The notes: generated from the letters alone by a model not told the origin. A stretch of 64,000 bases of DNA from Caulobacter segnis ATCC 21756 (GCF_000092285.1 NC_014100.1:186001-250000); one strand, 5' to 3'; shown: positions 29,810-39,550, counted from the first letter of the stretch. Made by a program: numbers and translations.

Positions 29810-31210
29810 TCAAGCCCCTGTATAGCCTGGAGCTTCGAGCGCGGCGCGCGGCCAGCGCGCGGACACCACGGCGCCGCCGCGACGTCCATTGCGGAAATCC
29901 ACTGTCGCCCCGGTCCGTTCCAGCAAGGTCTTGGCGATGAAGAAACCCAGCCCCATGCCGATATGGCCGGTGCGCGAGCCTTCGGCGCCCGGACGGGTGG
30001 TCACATAGGGCTCGCCCAGCTTGGCCAGAACCTCGGGAGAGAAGCCCGGGCCGTCGTCGCGGGCCTCGATGACAATATGTCGCGGGTCGAAGCGGGCGAT
30101 GACGATCACCTCGCTACGGGCGAAGTCGACGGCGTTCTCCACGATCGAGGTCATGGCGTGGATGATCTCGGGGCGTCGCCAGATGTCGGGGGCGGTCTCG
30201 CCGGAGGGGCCATTGACCACGGCCTCCACGCGGATGCCGTGGACCATGTGCGGCTCGATGACGTCCTGGACCAGCTGAACCAGGCTCATGCGCTCATGGA
30301 CGGCGTCCTGGGCCTCGGGCATCTCGGTCAGGCGCTGCAGGATCTCGCGGCAGCGCGCGGCCTGGCCGATCAGGAGCTCGGCGTCCTCGCGGACCTCCTC
30401 GCTGGTGGCGTTGCGGGCCATCTCGCGCGAGACGACCGAGATGGTGGCCAGCGGCGTGCCCAGCTCGTGCGCCGCCGCCGCCGCCAGGGCGCCCAGGGCC
30501 GAGAGCCGCTGCTCGCGGGCCAGCACCGTCTCGGTGACGTTCAGGGCCAGCTCCATCCGGGCGGACTCGCTGGCCGCCTGCCAGGCGTAGGCGGTGGTCA
30601 GGACGATGCCGACGATGCGGGCGGAGACGACGAACCACAGATTGAACGGCGAGGAAGCTGGAAGGATCGGGCTGCCGTCGACGGTGGGCAGGGGCATATG
30701 GAAAATGGCCAACAGGATCGAGGCGGCGATGGCCAGGGCCCCGAGGCCCATCGCATAGCGCGCGGGCAGGGTGGCCGCCGCCAGGGTGGCCGGCGCGATC
30801 AGCAGCAAGGCGAACGGATTGTAGGCGCCGCCGGTCAGGTAGATCAGGCCTGACAGCTGCAGGATGTCCCAGGCGATCTGTGCGGTCGCCTCGCCGTCGC
30901 GGGCCATCCTTTGGCCGTTGGCCGCCAAGCCCAGCAGGACGTTCAGCCAAGCCGAAAGCGCCACCAGGGTGAAGCACATCGCCCAAGGCACTTGCATCTT
31001 TAGCGCCAGGCCCGAGATCAGCAGGGCGGCCGTCTGGCCGACGACCCAGGCCCAGCGCTGGGCCAGCAGCGTGCGAACGCGAAGACGACTGCGACGCAGG
31101 CCCGGCGCCGTCCAGCTCCAGGCGTCGTCTTGCGCCGGCTCGTCGCCCGGCCTATCGAGCCCGTTGCGACGTGGATCCTCGGGCATTCCAGCGAACGAGA
31201 CGTCAGCCAT
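29810..31210 (-). CDS. regB: Redox sensor histidine kinase, RegB/ActS/PrrB family
   Basis: A 466-residue membrane kinase with about six helices between residues 50 and 210. The quinone-sensing motif GGAYNPF is at 127-133. The phospho-acceptor is H248 in AAAAHELGTPLA. The redox-active cysteine appears conserved at C287 (ARCREILQ). ATPase boxes ENAVDFA, DDGPGFS and GMGLGFF follow. It is divergent from the SenC gene across 74 bp. The motifs make the RegB assignment firm. Confidence 0.95.
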   Translation of the reverse strand: MADVSFAGMPEDPRRNGLDRPGDEPAQDDAWSWTAPGLRRSRLRVRTLLAQRWAWVVGQTAALLISGLALKMQVPWAMCFTLVALSAWLNVLLGLAANGQRMARDGEATAQIAWDILQLSGLIYLTGGAYNPFALLLIAPATLAAATLPARYAMGLGALAIAASILLAIFHMPLPTVDGSPILPASSPFNLWFVVSARIVGIVLTTAYAWQAASESARMELALNVTETVLAREQRLSALGALAAAAAHELGTPLATISVVSREMARNATSEEVREDAELLIGQAARCREILQRLTEMPEAQDAVHERMSLVQLVQDVIEPHMVHGIRVEAVVNGPSGETAPDIWRRPEIIHAMTSIVENAVDFARSEVIVIARFDPRHIVIEARDDGPGFSPEVLAKLGEPYVTTRPGAEGSRTGHIGMGLGFFIAKTLLERTGATVDFRNGRRGGAVVSARWPRAALEAPGYTGA

Positions 31211-31284
31211 GATCGCAAGATTGTCCAGAATTGCGCGCTTTGCGAGTGCAAAAGGACGAGCTGAGACAAAAGGATGCGCCTCCG

Positions 31285-31869
31285 ATGCTTCGTCAACGTT
31301 TGGTCCTGATCGTCGCCTGCCTGCTGGGTCTGCTCGTTGTCGGCGGCCTCGCCTGGAGCGCCAGCGCGCTGAAGGAGCAGCCCGCCGCGGCGGTCGGCGG
31401 TCCCTTCCAACTGGTCGACCAGAACGGCGCCCCGACCACCGAGAAGGTGCTGAAGGGCAAGTGGAGCGCGGTGTTCTTCGGGTTCACCTACTGCCCCGAC
31501 GTGTGCCCGGGCACCTTGCAGGGGCTGGCGGCGGCGACCGAGCTGCTAGGGCCGCAGGGCAAGGATCTGCAGATCGTCTTCATCTCGATCGATCCCGAGC
31601 GCGACACGCCCGCTCAGATGAAGACCTACCTGTCCGCGGACTATGTGCCCAAGTCGACGATCGGCCTCACGGGGACCCAGGCGCAGGTCGACGCGGCGGC
31701 CAAGGCCTACAAGGTCTATTACGCCAAGGTCGGGGCGGGGCCGGGCTACACCATGGATCACTCGACGGCGATCTACCTGATGGACCCCAAGGGGCGCTTC
31801 AAGACGGTGGTCCCCTACAACCAGCCCCCGGCCGACATCGCCGCGCGGATCAAGGCGGCGATGGACTAG
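31285..31869 (+). CDS. senC: SCO1/SenC-type copper chaperone
   Basis: A 194-residue thioredoxin-fold protein anchored by an N-terminal helix (residues 5-25). The copper ligands are C70 and C74 (YCPDVCPG) and H159 ([10 protein letters not shown]). SCO proteins deliver copper to the CuA or CuB site of cytochrome oxidases. I start at ATG 31285; a longer frame from 31231 would overlap the regB promoter. Placement beside regB echoes the regB/senC/regA cluster of Rhodobacter. Confidence 0.94.
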   Translation: MLRQRLVLIVACLLGLLVVGGLAWSASALKEQPAAAVGGPFQLVDQNGAPTTEKVLKGKWSAVFFGFTYCPDVCPGTLQGLAAATELLGPQGKDLQIVFISIDPERDTPAQMKTYLSADYVPKSTIGLTGTQAQVDAAAKAYKVYYAKVGAGPGYTMDHSTAIYLMDPKGRFKTVVPYNQPPADIAARIKAAMD

Positions 31870-31882
31870 GCTTCTCCGCGGC

Positions 31883-32225
31883 TCAGGCGCGCAGGATCTT
31901 GCTCATCGCCTTGCCCTTGGCCAGTTCGTCGACCAGCTTGTCGAGATAGCGGATCTCCCGCATCAGCGGGTCGGCGACCTCCTCGACGCGCACGCCGCAA
32001 ACGACGCCCGTGATGGCGAGGCGCGCCGGGTTCAGCGCGGGCGCTTGGGCGAAGAGGGTTTCGAAGTCGGTGCGCCGCGTCAGATGGTCCCGCCGGGCTG
32101 AAACCCGTCAGCCAGAGAATGATCTCGTCGACCTCGGCTTTCGTCCGGCCCTTCTTCTCGGCCTTGGCGACATAGAGCGGGTAAACACTGGCGAAGCTGG
32201 TCGTGTAGAGCCGGTGCTTGGTCAT
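31883..32225 (-). pseudogene. DUF2200 family protein, frameshifted
   Basis: The gene begins at ATG 32225 with the DUF2200 signature [20 protein letters not shown]. After WLTGFSPA the frame changes at a GCGGGA tract near 32090, and the family sequence resumes one frame over: [27 protein letters not shown], then KAMSKILRA and a TGA at 31883. Removing one G restores a protein of about 113 residues. Conservation on both sides argues for a recent change or a sequencing insertion. DUF2200 has no known function. Confidence 0.8.
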
Positions 32226-32352
32226 CGCGATCCCTTCGCGTCGCTTCTCCACGAGCTTAGCATCGCCCATCTGTGGTGATAGGGGGCCGCGCCCGCGCAA
32301 AGCGATGCGACGCCGCACCGCAAGGCTAGACTCTATTAGGTATCGCCGTGCT

Positions 32353-32369
32353 ATGTTGCGCTGCAACAT
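32353..32369. promoter_or_regulatory. Palindrome before the PHB depolymerase gene (PhaR-like)
   Basis: ATGTTGC (32353-32359) and GCAACAT (32363-32369) are perfect complements around GCT, 13 bp before the start at 32382. TTGC/GCAA-type palindromes occur at phasin and polyhydroxyalkanoate promoters bound by PhaR. The link is inference. Confidence 0.45.
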
Positions 32370-32381
32370 TGCGGGTGCGAC

Positions 32382-33644
32382 ATGCTCTACGCCCTTCACG
32401 AGGCGGCTTACTACGCCTCCACTCCGATGCGCCTGGCGGCGCTGGCGGCCCGGGACTTCTGGGGATCGCCGCTGAACCCGGCCGGCGACACGGCCCTGGG
32501 CCGGCGCATGCACGCCGGCGCGGACCTGTTCGCCAACGTCACGCGACGCTACGGCAAGCCCAAGTGGAACATCGACAAGATCAAGGTCGGTCAGGTCGAT
32601 GTCCGCGTGCGGCCGACCGTGGTTTGGGAAAGCCCCTGGGCGCGTCTCATTCAGTTCGACCGCGACATGGCCGACATGCGCCGGGCGGGCAAGTTCTCGC
32701 TGGATCCCGCGGTGCTGATCGTCGCGCCGCTGTCCGGCCACTACGCGACCCTGCTGCGCGGCACGGTCGAGGCCTTCCTGCCCGACCACGCCGTCTTCAT
32801 CGTCGACTGGATCAACGCCCGCGAGGTCTCGGTCCTGGAGGGGCGCTTCGACTTCCACGACTATATCGACCACGTCATCCAGATGCTGGAAGTGCTGGGT
32901 CCGCGCCCCAACGTGGTCGCCGTCTGCCAGCCCGGCCCGCCGGTCCTGGCCGCCGCCGCCCTGATGGCCGAGCAGAACCATCCCTCGCGTCCCGCCAGCA
33001 TGACCTTCATGGGCTCGCCGATCGACGCGCGCCTGTCGCCGACGGTCACGAACCAGCTGGCCGAGGAAAAGCCGTTCACCTGGTTCCAGTCGAACATGAT
33101 CTACACCGTGCCGCCGCCCTACGCGGGCGCGGGGCGGCGCGTCTATCCGGGCTTCGTCCAGCTGGCCAGCTTCATGAGCATGAACGCCGAGCGCCACCAG
33201 GAGGCCCACCGGCGTTACTTCAACCACCTGGTCAGCGGCGACGGCGACAGCGCCGACAAGCACTTGGAGTTTTACGACGAGTACCTGTCGGTGCTGGACC
33301 TGACCGAGGAGTTCTATCTCCAGACCATCGACATCGTCTTCCAGCAGTATCTGCTGCCCAAGGGCGAGCTGACGCATCGTGGAACGCGGGTGAAGCCCGA
33401 GGCGATCACCGACATCGGGCTGATGACGGTCGAGGGCGAGAACGACGACATCTCCGGCATCGGCCAGACCCAGGCCGCCCACGGCCTTTGCCCGAACATC
33501 CCCGAGGACATGAAGCTGGACTATGTCCAGCCCAGCGTCGGCCACTACGGCGTGTTCAATGGCCGCCGGTTCCGTGAGGAGATCTATCCCCGCGTCCGCG
33601 CCTTCATCCGCAAGTGCGACCCGAATTTCGCGGAAGAAGCGTAG
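32382..33644 (+). CDS. phaZ: Intracellular polyhydroxybutyrate depolymerase
   Basis: A 420-residue cytosolic PHB depolymerase of the alpha/beta-hydrolase fold. The lipase-box variant VCQPGPP supplies a cysteine nucleophile, C182, as in Ralstonia-type PhaZ1. The N-terminal [20 protein letters not shown] and the C-terminal [17 protein letters not shown] are characteristic. It mobilises stored polyester granules. No phaR, phaC or phasin gene is in the window. The palindrome just upstream suggests PhaR control. Confidence 0.93.
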   Translation: MLYALHEAAYYASTPMRLAALAARDFWGSPLNPAGDTALGRRMHAGADLFANVTRRYGKPKWNIDKIKVGQVDVRVRPTVVWESPWARLIQFDRDMADMRRAGKFSLDPAVLIVAPLSGHYATLLRGTVEAFLPDHAVFIVDWINAREVSVLEGRFDFHDYIDHVIQMLEVLGPRPNVVAVCQPGPPVLAAAALMAEQNHPSRPASMTFMGSPIDARLSPTVTNQLAEEKPFTWFQSNMIYTVPPPYAGAGRRVYPGFVQLASFMSMNAERHQEAHRRYFNHLVSGDGDSADKHLEFYDEYLSVLDLTEEFYLQTIDIVFQQYLLPKGELTHRGTRVKPEAITDIGLMTVEGENDDISGIGQTQAAHGLCPNIPEDMKLDYVQPSVGHYGVFNGRRFREEIYPRVRAFIRKCDPNFAEEA

Positions 33645-33689
33645 GGGCCGCATCTTGCGGCGCGGCCCACCGCACGCGATCTAGGGCCC

Positions 33690-34412
33690 ATGTTCTCGCG
33701 CATGGCTCAGAGGTTCTTGGACGGCGATCGGCTGGAGATCGGCGGCTGGCCGGTCCGGCTGCGCGTCGACGGCCGGGCGCGGCGGGTGTCGCTGCGGGTC
33801 GATCGCGCCAAGTCCGAAGTCGTCGCCCTGGCGCCCAGCCCGCGCCGCCTGAACGAGGCCGTCGCCTTCGCCCAGGAGAAGTCCGGCTGGATCGCCAAGC
33901 AGCTGGAGGCCCTGCCGCAACGTCAGAGCCTGGCGCCGGGCGGCGTGCTGCGTCTGAACGACAAGCCCTATCGCCTCGAGGTCGGTCCCGGCCGCGCCCG
34001 GCTTGAAGAGGGCCGCATCGTCGCGCCCGATGACCCCAACTGGGGCCTGAAGGTCATCCGCCTGGCCAAGCGCGAGGCGCTGACGGTGCTGACCGAACGC
34101 ACCGCTATTCACGCCGCCGCCCTGGGCCGACCGACGCCGTCGGTGGCGGTGGCCGATCCGAAGGCCCGTTGGGGCTCATGCCGGCCCGCCACGCCGCGCG
34201 CGGCGGCGGCGATCCGCTACAGCTGGCGGCTGATCCTGGCTCCGGCGGCGGTGGCCGACTACGTCGCCGCCCACGAGTGCGCGCACCTGATCGAAGCCAA
34301 CCACGGGCCCAGGTTCTGGGCCTTGTGCGAGCAATTATTGGCCGGTGATCCGGCGCCGCATCGGGCGTGGCTGCGGGCCCACGCCGCGGAACTGCACGCG
34401 ATCGGGGCGTGA
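33690..34412 (+). CDS. YgjP-like zinc metallopeptidase (DUF45)
   Basis: A 240-residue soluble protein. The zinc site is H195-E196 and H199 in AAHECAHL, with H205 in the EANHGPRFW block. The diagnostic WGSC (161-164) and YSWRLILAP precede it. Family proteins are SprT-like peptidases of unknown target. An internal ATG five codons later is a possible start. The gene ends just before a repeat element and converges on the PBP gene. Confidence 0.92.
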   Translation: MFSRMAQRFLDGDRLEIGGWPVRLRVDGRARRVSLRVDRAKSEVVALAPSPRRLNEAVAFAQEKSGWIAKQLEALPQRQSLAPGGVLRLNDKPYRLEVGPGRARLEEGRIVAPDDPNWGLKVIRLAKREALTVLTERTAIHAAALGRPTPSVAVADPKARWGSCRPATPRAAAAIRYSWRLILAPAAVADYVAAHECAHLIEANHGPRFWALCEQLLAGDPAPHRAWLRAHAAELHAIGA

Positions 34413-34420
34413 GATGAAAA

Positions 34421-34536
34421 TCTTCCCCCTGTGGGGGAGGCGGCCGAAGGCCGGAGGGGGGCGTGGCCGGGTCTCCGGGTTCTTCCCCTCCTCCATCGGC
34501 TACGCCGACACTTCCCCCGCTAGGGGGAGGATTTCG
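34421..34536. repeat. GC-rich intergenic inverted repeat, copy 4
   Basis: AATCTTCCCCCTGTGGGGGA and the closing TTCCCCCGCTAGGGGGAGGA frame the element. Between them are CGGCCGAAGGCCGG, a spacer, and TCGGCTACGCCGA. The order of parts matches the copy at 3249-3373. Confidence 0.8.
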
Positions 34537-34537
34537 A

Positions 34538-36487
34538 TCAGTACGGCAGCTGCCCAGGCGGCGGGGCGGTCCCGGCTGGCGTTTCCGCCGCGGGGCCCTC
34601 GGGCGTCGGGTTGAGCAGGTCGCCGATCGGGTCTGGCGCTTCCGGAGGCGGCGCGACGCCGCCGGGAATCGGCGTGGCCTTCAGGCGCGGCAGGGCGGCG
34701 GTCATGAACGAACGCCAGATCTCGGCCGGGGCGCCGCCGCCGGTCACGCGGCGCATGGTGGTGTTGTCGTCCTTGCCGGTCCAGACGGCGGTCACGAAGC
34801 CGCCCGTGTAGCCGACGAACCAGGCGTCGCGATAATCGCTGGTCGTGCCGGTCTTGCCGGCGATGTCGTAGCCAGGGACGTCGGCGCGCTTGCCGGTGCC
34901 AGCGGCGACGACCTCGCGCATCATCTGGTTCATGTACTGCAGGGCCGGCGAGCCGATCACCGCCGCGCGGGCCTGCTTGTCGACATTGTGGTCGTAGAGC
35001 ACCTTGCCCTTGGCGGTGCGGATGCGCTCGATGCCGTAGCCCTTGGCCAGGAACCCACCGTTGGCGAACGGGGCGTAGGCCTGGGCCATCTCCATCGGCG
35101 ACACCTCGACGGCGCCCAGGGCCATCGACGGGTCGAGCTGGATCTTGCTGGTGATGCCCAGCCGCCGGGCGGTGTTGGCGACGTTGCTGGTGCCCACCTC
35201 GCTGGCCAGGCGCGCGGCGACCGTGTTGATCGACTCCGCCAGGGCCGTCTGCATCGTGATCGCGCCGAGATATTTACCGGTGTAGTTGCGCGGCTCCCAG
35301 TTGCCGATCTTCACCGGCTCGTCGACCACCACCACGTCGGGCGTGCGGCCCTGCTCCATGGCGGTGAGATAGACGAAGGGCTTGAAGGCCGAGCCGGCCT
35401 GACGGCGGGCGGTGGTGGCGCGGTCGAACTGGCTGTCGGCGTAGTCGGCGCCGCCGACATAGGCCCGGATGCGGCCCTCACCGTCGATCGCGACCAGCGC
35501 CGACTGCTGGACGCCCTGCTTTTCATAGCTCTCGACGCCCTGTTTCACGGCGCGCTCGGCGGCGACCTGGATCGGCAGGTCCAGGGTGGTCTCGACCACC
35601 AGGTCCTCGGTCGGTTCGCCGACCAGCGAGCGGACCTGGGCGTCGATATAGTCGGTGAAGTACTGGGCGCGCTGGTTGGCCAGGGTGGCCGAGACCTGCA
35701 CCGGAGTCTTGAACGCCTCGTCGCGCTGCTCGGGCGTAATGGCCTTGATGCGCACCATCTCGTCGAGGACGATCGTGGCGCGGCGGGCCGCGCGCTCCTT
35801 GGCCGAGACCGGCGAGTAGCGGGCCGGGCCCTTCATCATGCCGGCCAGCAAGGCCGCTTCGCCGATGGAGAGCTCCTTGGCCGGCTTGTTGAAATAGCGC
35901 TGCGAGGCGGCCTCGATCCCATAGGCGCCGGCGCCGAAATAGACCCGGTTCATATAGAGGGCCAGGATCTGCTTCTTGGAGAACTTCATCTCCAGCCACA
36001 CGGCCAGGATCAGCTCCTGGGCCTTGCGGCGATAGTTCTGGGCGGGGCTCAGGAACAGGTTGCGGGCCAGCTGCTGGGTGATGGTCGAGCCGCCGCGCTG
36101 GGGCCCGTCATGGGTGGCGTTCCACACCGCCGAGCGGATGATGCCCCAGGGATTGAAGCCGAAGTGGTGATAGAACTGGCGGTCCTCGATCGCCACGAAG
36201 GCGGCCGGCACATATTCGGGCAGGGCGTCGATGTCGACCGGCGGCGCGTACTGGCTGCCGCGCACGGCCAAAAGGGCGCCCGAGCGATCCAGATAGTTGA
36301 TCGAGGGCTGGCGCTTGACGTCGTACAGGGTCGAGGTGTCGGGCAGGTCGCGGGCGAACACCGCGAAGAAGGCCACGACAAAGATCAGGCCCCAGATCCC
36401 GAGTACGGTTCCCCAATAGACCAGGGCCTGAAACGGGGTGCGTTGCGGCTTCGCCGGCTTGTTTCCGCCGAAGGGTCCGTTCGCCAT
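34538..36487 (-). CDS. Bifunctional penicillin-binding protein 1a
   Basis: A 649-residue class A PBP that polymerises and crosslinks peptidoglycan in the periplasm. One N-terminal helix spans residues 22-46. The glycosyltransferase (GT51) domain has catalytic E101 in EDRQFYHHFG and RGGSTITQQL. The transpeptidase has S366-x-x-K369 (GSAFKP), S419-I-N421 and KTGTT at 545-549. The tail is proline-rich. Caulobacter has several such enzymes, so I give no specific name. Confidence 0.95.
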   Translation of the reverse strand: MANGPFGGNKPAKPQRTPFQALVYWGTVLGIWGLIFVVAFFAVFARDLPDTSTLYDVKRQPSINYLDRSGALLAVRGSQYAPPVDIDALPEYVPAAFVAIEDRQFYHHFGFNPWGIIRSAVWNATHDGPQRGGSTITQQLARNLFLSPAQNYRRKAQELILAVWLEMKFSKKQILALYMNRVYFGAGAYGIEAASQRYFNKPAKELSIGEAALLAGMMKGPARYSPVSAKERAARRATIVLDEMVRIKAITPEQRDEAFKTPVQVSATLANQRAQYFTDYIDAQVRSLVGEPTEDLVVETTLDLPIQVAAERAVKQGVESYEKQGVQQSALVAIDGEGRIRAYVGGADYADSQFDRATTARRQAGSAFKPFVYLTAMEQGRTPDVVVVDEPVKIGNWEPRNYTGKYLGAITMQTALAESINTVAARLASEVGTSNVANTARRLGITSKIQLDPSMALGAVEVSPMEMAQAYAPFANGGFLAKGYGIERIRTAKGKVLYDHNVDKQARAAVIGSPALQYMNQMMREVVAAGTGKRADVPGYDIAGKTGTTSDYRDAWFVGYTGGFVTAVWTGKDDNTTMRRVTGGGAPAEIWRSFMTAALPRLKATPIPGGVAPPPEAPDPIGDLLNPTPEGPAAETPAGTAPPPGQLPY

Positions 36488-36601
36488 GATGGTATCGTTC
36501 CTGCGCGCGCCGGGGGGTCTTTAAGCGCGTTCCGTTTAGCTGAACCCCACAAAACGCGCGACAAGATTGACGAGATATGAACGCGGCGGTTTTCAGGCCG
36601 T

Positions 36602-37309
36602 TCAGGCGCGATCCGGATCGGTGCGCCAGACGCGCCAGCTTTCGAAGGCCGCGGCCAGGCTCGCGACGAGGATCGCGATGGTCAGGGCATGGAAGCCGTA
36701 GGGCAGCGGCGCGATGGGCGTGGCGAGCAGACCCAGGACGCCGATGATCGCAAACAGCCGTCCGGCCAATCGGTTGGACTTGTCCCAGGCCAGGCGGCTG
36801 CGCAGCGCCCAATAGGTGCGCACGCCGACAACTGGATTGGGCTTGGCCCGGCCCAGGAACGCGCCCATGCCCAGGAAGATCACCGACAGGCCGCCCATCA
36901 TCAGCCGCAGGAACGGACCTTCGTCGCCCGTCGCCGGCAGGCGGCCAAAGGCGATCGCGGTCAGGAGCGCCGACACGAGGGCCGATACGGCCAGGACGAT
37001 GATCCGGCCTAGCCGATAGGTGAAGCGTTCGGCGGCAGGATCACGGCTCTGCTTTTCCATCGCCACGCAGAAGACGGAAACGCCGCCGGCCAACAGGGCG
37101 AGGAAGGCGATGACGCTGGCCATCTCCGTGCGGTCGCCCCATCGGTCGACACGCCCCGAGGCGGTGAAATGCATCGGCATGGGGCCGGGCGGGCCCGCCT
37201 GCCATACGATGACCGCCGCGCCGAGGATCGCGGCCACCACCACGATCGTGACCAGATCGATCAGCCGCAGGCCGGTGTTGGTCCCGCGCAGGTCTTCGTC
37301 GTCCTTCAT
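36602..37309 (-). CDS. SdpI-like membrane protein (DUF1648 plus SdpI domain)
   Basis: A 235-residue protein with about six membrane helices. The N-terminal DUF1648 part shows MPMHFTASGRVDRWGDR. The C-terminal SdpI part has NPVVGVRTYWALRSRLAWDK. In Bacillus SdpI gives immunity to the SdpC killing factor and holds the repressor SdpR at the membrane. Here its ATG overlaps the stop of an ArsR-type gene as ATGA, the same pairing as sdpRI. No sdpABC genes are present. Confidence 0.9.
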   Translation of the reverse strand: MKDDEDLRGTNTGLRLIDLVTIVVVAAILGAAVIVWQAGPPGPMPMHFTASGRVDRWGDRTEMASVIAFLALLAGGVSVFCVAMEKQSRDPAAERFTYRLGRIIVLAVSALVSALLTAIAFGRLPATGDEGPFLRLMMGGLSVIFLGMGAFLGRAKPNPVVGVRTYWALRSRLAWDKSNRLAGRLFAIIGVLGLLATPIAPLPYGFHALTIAILVASLAAAFESWRVWRTDPDRA

Positions 37310-37602
37310 GGCTTGCTCTCCTTGCCGTCCGGGGGTGAGCCCTCGCCGGTCCCCATCAGGTCCATCATGAACGCCAGGGCTTCTTCGACCGCCGAGATGA
37401 CCAGGCGGTAGCGGACGGAGGCGCCGTCCTTCTCGGTCTCGACCAGACCGGCGGCCTTCAGCGCCGCGAGGTGGGCGGTGACCGTGGGCCAGGCCATGTC
37501 GAAGCGGCTGGCGATGTCGCCCGACGCCATGGGCGCGTCCCGCAGCATGGCGATCATGCGGCGTCGCGCCGGGTGCGACAGGGCCTTGAAGACCTCGTTC
37601 AT
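37306..37602 (-). CDS. ArsR-family repressor, SdpR-like
   Basis: A 98-residue winged-helix repressor. FKALSHPARRRMIAMLRD and ASRFDMAWPTVTAHLAALKA are the ArsR/SdpR helix-turn-helix. There are no metal-binding cysteine motifs, as expected for SdpR-type autorepressors. It is the first gene of a two-gene operon with the SdpI-like gene. A 12-bp palindrome lies in its promoter. Confidence 0.9.
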   Translation of the reverse strand: MNEVFKALSHPARRRMIAMLRDAPMASGDIASRFDMAWPTVTAHLAALKAAGLVETEKDGASVRYRLVISAVEEALAFMMDLMGTGEGSPPDGKESKP

Positions 37603-37615
37603 GGCGATATTAGTG

Positions 37616-37627
37616 AATTAGCTAATT
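37616..37627. promoter_or_regulatory. AT-rich palindrome in the sdpR-like promoter
   Basis: AATTAGCTAATT is a perfect 12-bp palindrome, 14 bp upstream of the repressor ATG. It stands out in GC-rich surroundings. A second TTAG/CTAA pair flanks it. Autoregulation by the encoded repressor is the simplest reading. Confidence 0.55.
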
Positions 37628-37666
37628 GGCTAAGTCAAGAGAAACGACGGCGCCTGCGATCCTGCC

Positions 37667-39550
37667 TTGGCGCGGCGCGGGCGGACCGCCATAACCACGC
37701 CCGTGTACGTTCCTCCCGAATCCCCAGAGCTCGATCAGGCGCGCGACGTCCTGCGCCGCACGTTCGGCCACGCCGATTTCCGCGGCATGCAGGCCGGCGT
37801 GGTCAATGAGATCCTGGCCGGGCGCAGCGCCATGGCCGTGCTGCCGACCGGCGGCGGCAAGAGCCTGTGCTACCAGATCCCGTCGCTGATCCGGCCGGGC
37901 GTCGGCCTGGTGGTCTCGCCGCTGATCGCCCTGATGGCCGACCAGGTCCAGGGCCTGCGCCAGGCGGGCGTGGCGGCCGAGCGGCTGGACAGCAACATCT
38001 CGCTGGACGAGCGCTCGGACATCTGGCGGCGGATCGACGCCGGCGAGGTCGACCTGCTCTACCTCTCGCCCGAGGGACTGATGCAGCCGTGGATGCTGGA
38101 GCGTCTGTCGCGCACGCCGCTGGCCTTGGTCGCCGTCGACGAGGCGCACTGCGTCAGCCAGTGGGGCCACGATTTCAGGCCCGAGTACCGGATGCTGGGT
38201 CGGCTGGCCGAGCTGTTCCCCGACGTGCCGCGCCTGGCGGTCACCGCCACGGCCGACGCCCGGACCCGCGACGACATCCGCGCCGAGCTGCGCCTGGACG
38301 GCGCGGCCGAGTTCGTCGACAGCTTCGCCCGCCCGGAGCTGGCGCTCAGCGCCGAGCGCAAGCGCGGCAAGGGCCACGACCGGGTCGTCGAGCTGGTGCT
38401 GGAGCGGCGCGGGCGTTCGGGCGTCGTCTACGCCGGCTCGCGCGACGCCACCGAGAAGCTGGCCGAGAAGCTGAACGCCGAGGGCGTGCCGGCCCTGGCC
38501 TATCACGCCGGACTCGACAAGGGCGTGCGGGCGCGTCGGCTTGAGGACTTCCTGGAGGCCGACGCGGCGGTGATGGTGGCGACGATCGCGTTCGGCATGG
38601 GCGTCGACAAGCCCGACGTCCGCTTCGTGATCCATGCCGACCCGCCCGCCGCCATAGAGGCCTATTGGCAGGAGGTCGGCCGCGCCGGCCGCGACCGCCA
38701 GCCGGCCGAGGGCATCACCCTCTACGGCTCGGCCGACATGGCCTGGGCCGCCCGTCGCATCGAGACCCGCGAGGCCCCCGACGAGGTCAAGCAGGTCCAG
38801 TCGCGTAAGCTGCGCCAGTTCTACGCCATGCTCGAAGGCGTCACCTGCCGCGCGGCGGCCGTCCGCCGCTATTTCGGCGAGGAGGGCGTGGCGCGCTGCG
38901 GGGTCTGCGACATCTGCGTTTCGCCGCCGGCCGCCGTCGACGCCACGGAGGCCGCGCAAAAGGCCCTGTCGGCCGTCCACCGGCTGGGCGGTCGCCTCGG
39001 GCGCGGGCGGGTGATCGAACACCTGCTGGGCAAGACCAAGGACGTCACCCCCAGCGAGGCCCAGCTGCCGACCTTCGGCATCGGCCGCGAGCTCAGCCAG
39101 CCGGCCTGGCGCGACCTCTTCGACACGCTGATCTTCGAGGGCCTGCTGCGCGAGGATCCCAATGACGGCCGCCCGCTGGTCGGGCTGGGCGACGTCGAAG
39201 GCGTGCGCCAGGTCTATCGCGGCGAGCGGCGGGTGGCCCTGCGCCAGATGGTCGACGCCCCCGAGAGCGGCGGTCGCGGCGGAGGGAGCCTGCGCAAGCG
39301 CCGGGAGGGCAAGGCCCTCAGCATCCCGGCCGACAATCAGGTTCTGTTCGAGGCGCTGCGCGCCTGGCGCAAGGAGGCGGCGCAGGCCCAGCACGTGCCG
39401 CCCTACGTCATCTTCCACGACGCCACCCTGGCCGAGATCGCCGCCGCGCGACCGGCGACCCTGGTTGCTCTGGGCAAGGCCGGCGGCGTCGGGCAGGGCA
39501 AGCTCGATCGCTACGGCGAGGCGGTTTTGAAGGTGGTGCGGGAGAACTAA
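37667..39550 (+). CDS. recQ: ATP-dependent DNA helicase RecQ
   Basis: A 627-residue 3-to-5 helicase. Walker A is LPTGGGKSLC and the DEAH box at residues 158-161 is followed by CVSQWGHDFRPEY, the aromatic-rich loop of RecQ. The zinc-binding RQC region shows RRYFGEEGVARCGVCDIC. An HRDC domain lies at the C-terminus (NQVLFEALRAWRKEAA). The start is uncertain: TTG 37667 is the longest frame and GTG 37703 is an alternative, neither with a clear ribosome site. Confidence 0.94.
   Translation: MARRGRTAITTPVYVPPESPELDQARDVLRRTFGHADFRGMQAGVVNEILAGRSAMAVLPTGGGKSLCYQIPSLIRPGVGLVVSPLIALMADQVQGLRQAGVAAERLDSNISLDERSDIWRRIDAGEVDLLYLSPEGLMQPWMLERLSRTPLALVAVDEAHCVSQWGHDFRPEYRMLGRLAELFPDVPRLAVTATADARTRDDIRAELRLDGAAEFVDSFARPELALSAERKRGKGHDRVVELVLERRGRSGVVYAGSRDATEKLAEKLNAEGVPALAYHAGLDKGVRARRLEDFLEADAAVMVATIAFGMGVDKPDVRFVIHADPPAAIEAYWQEVGRAGRDRQPAEGITLYGSADMAWAARRIETREAPDEVKQVQSRKLRQFYAMLEGVTCRAAAVRRYFGEEGVARCGVCDICVSPPAAVDATEAAQKALSAVHRLGGRLGRGRVIEHLLGKTKDVTPSEAQLPTFGIGRELSQPAWRDLFDTLIFEGLLREDPNDGRPLVGLGDVEGVRQVYRGERRVALRQMVDAPESGGRGGGSLRKRREGKALSIPADNQVLFEALRAWRKEAAQAQHVPPYVIFHDATLAEIAAARPATLVALGKAGGVGQGKLDRYGEAVLKVVREN

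Noticed and set aside
34463..36580. 705-residue open frame opposite the PBP1a gene
   Set aside because: Antisense shadow, with no recognisable domain.
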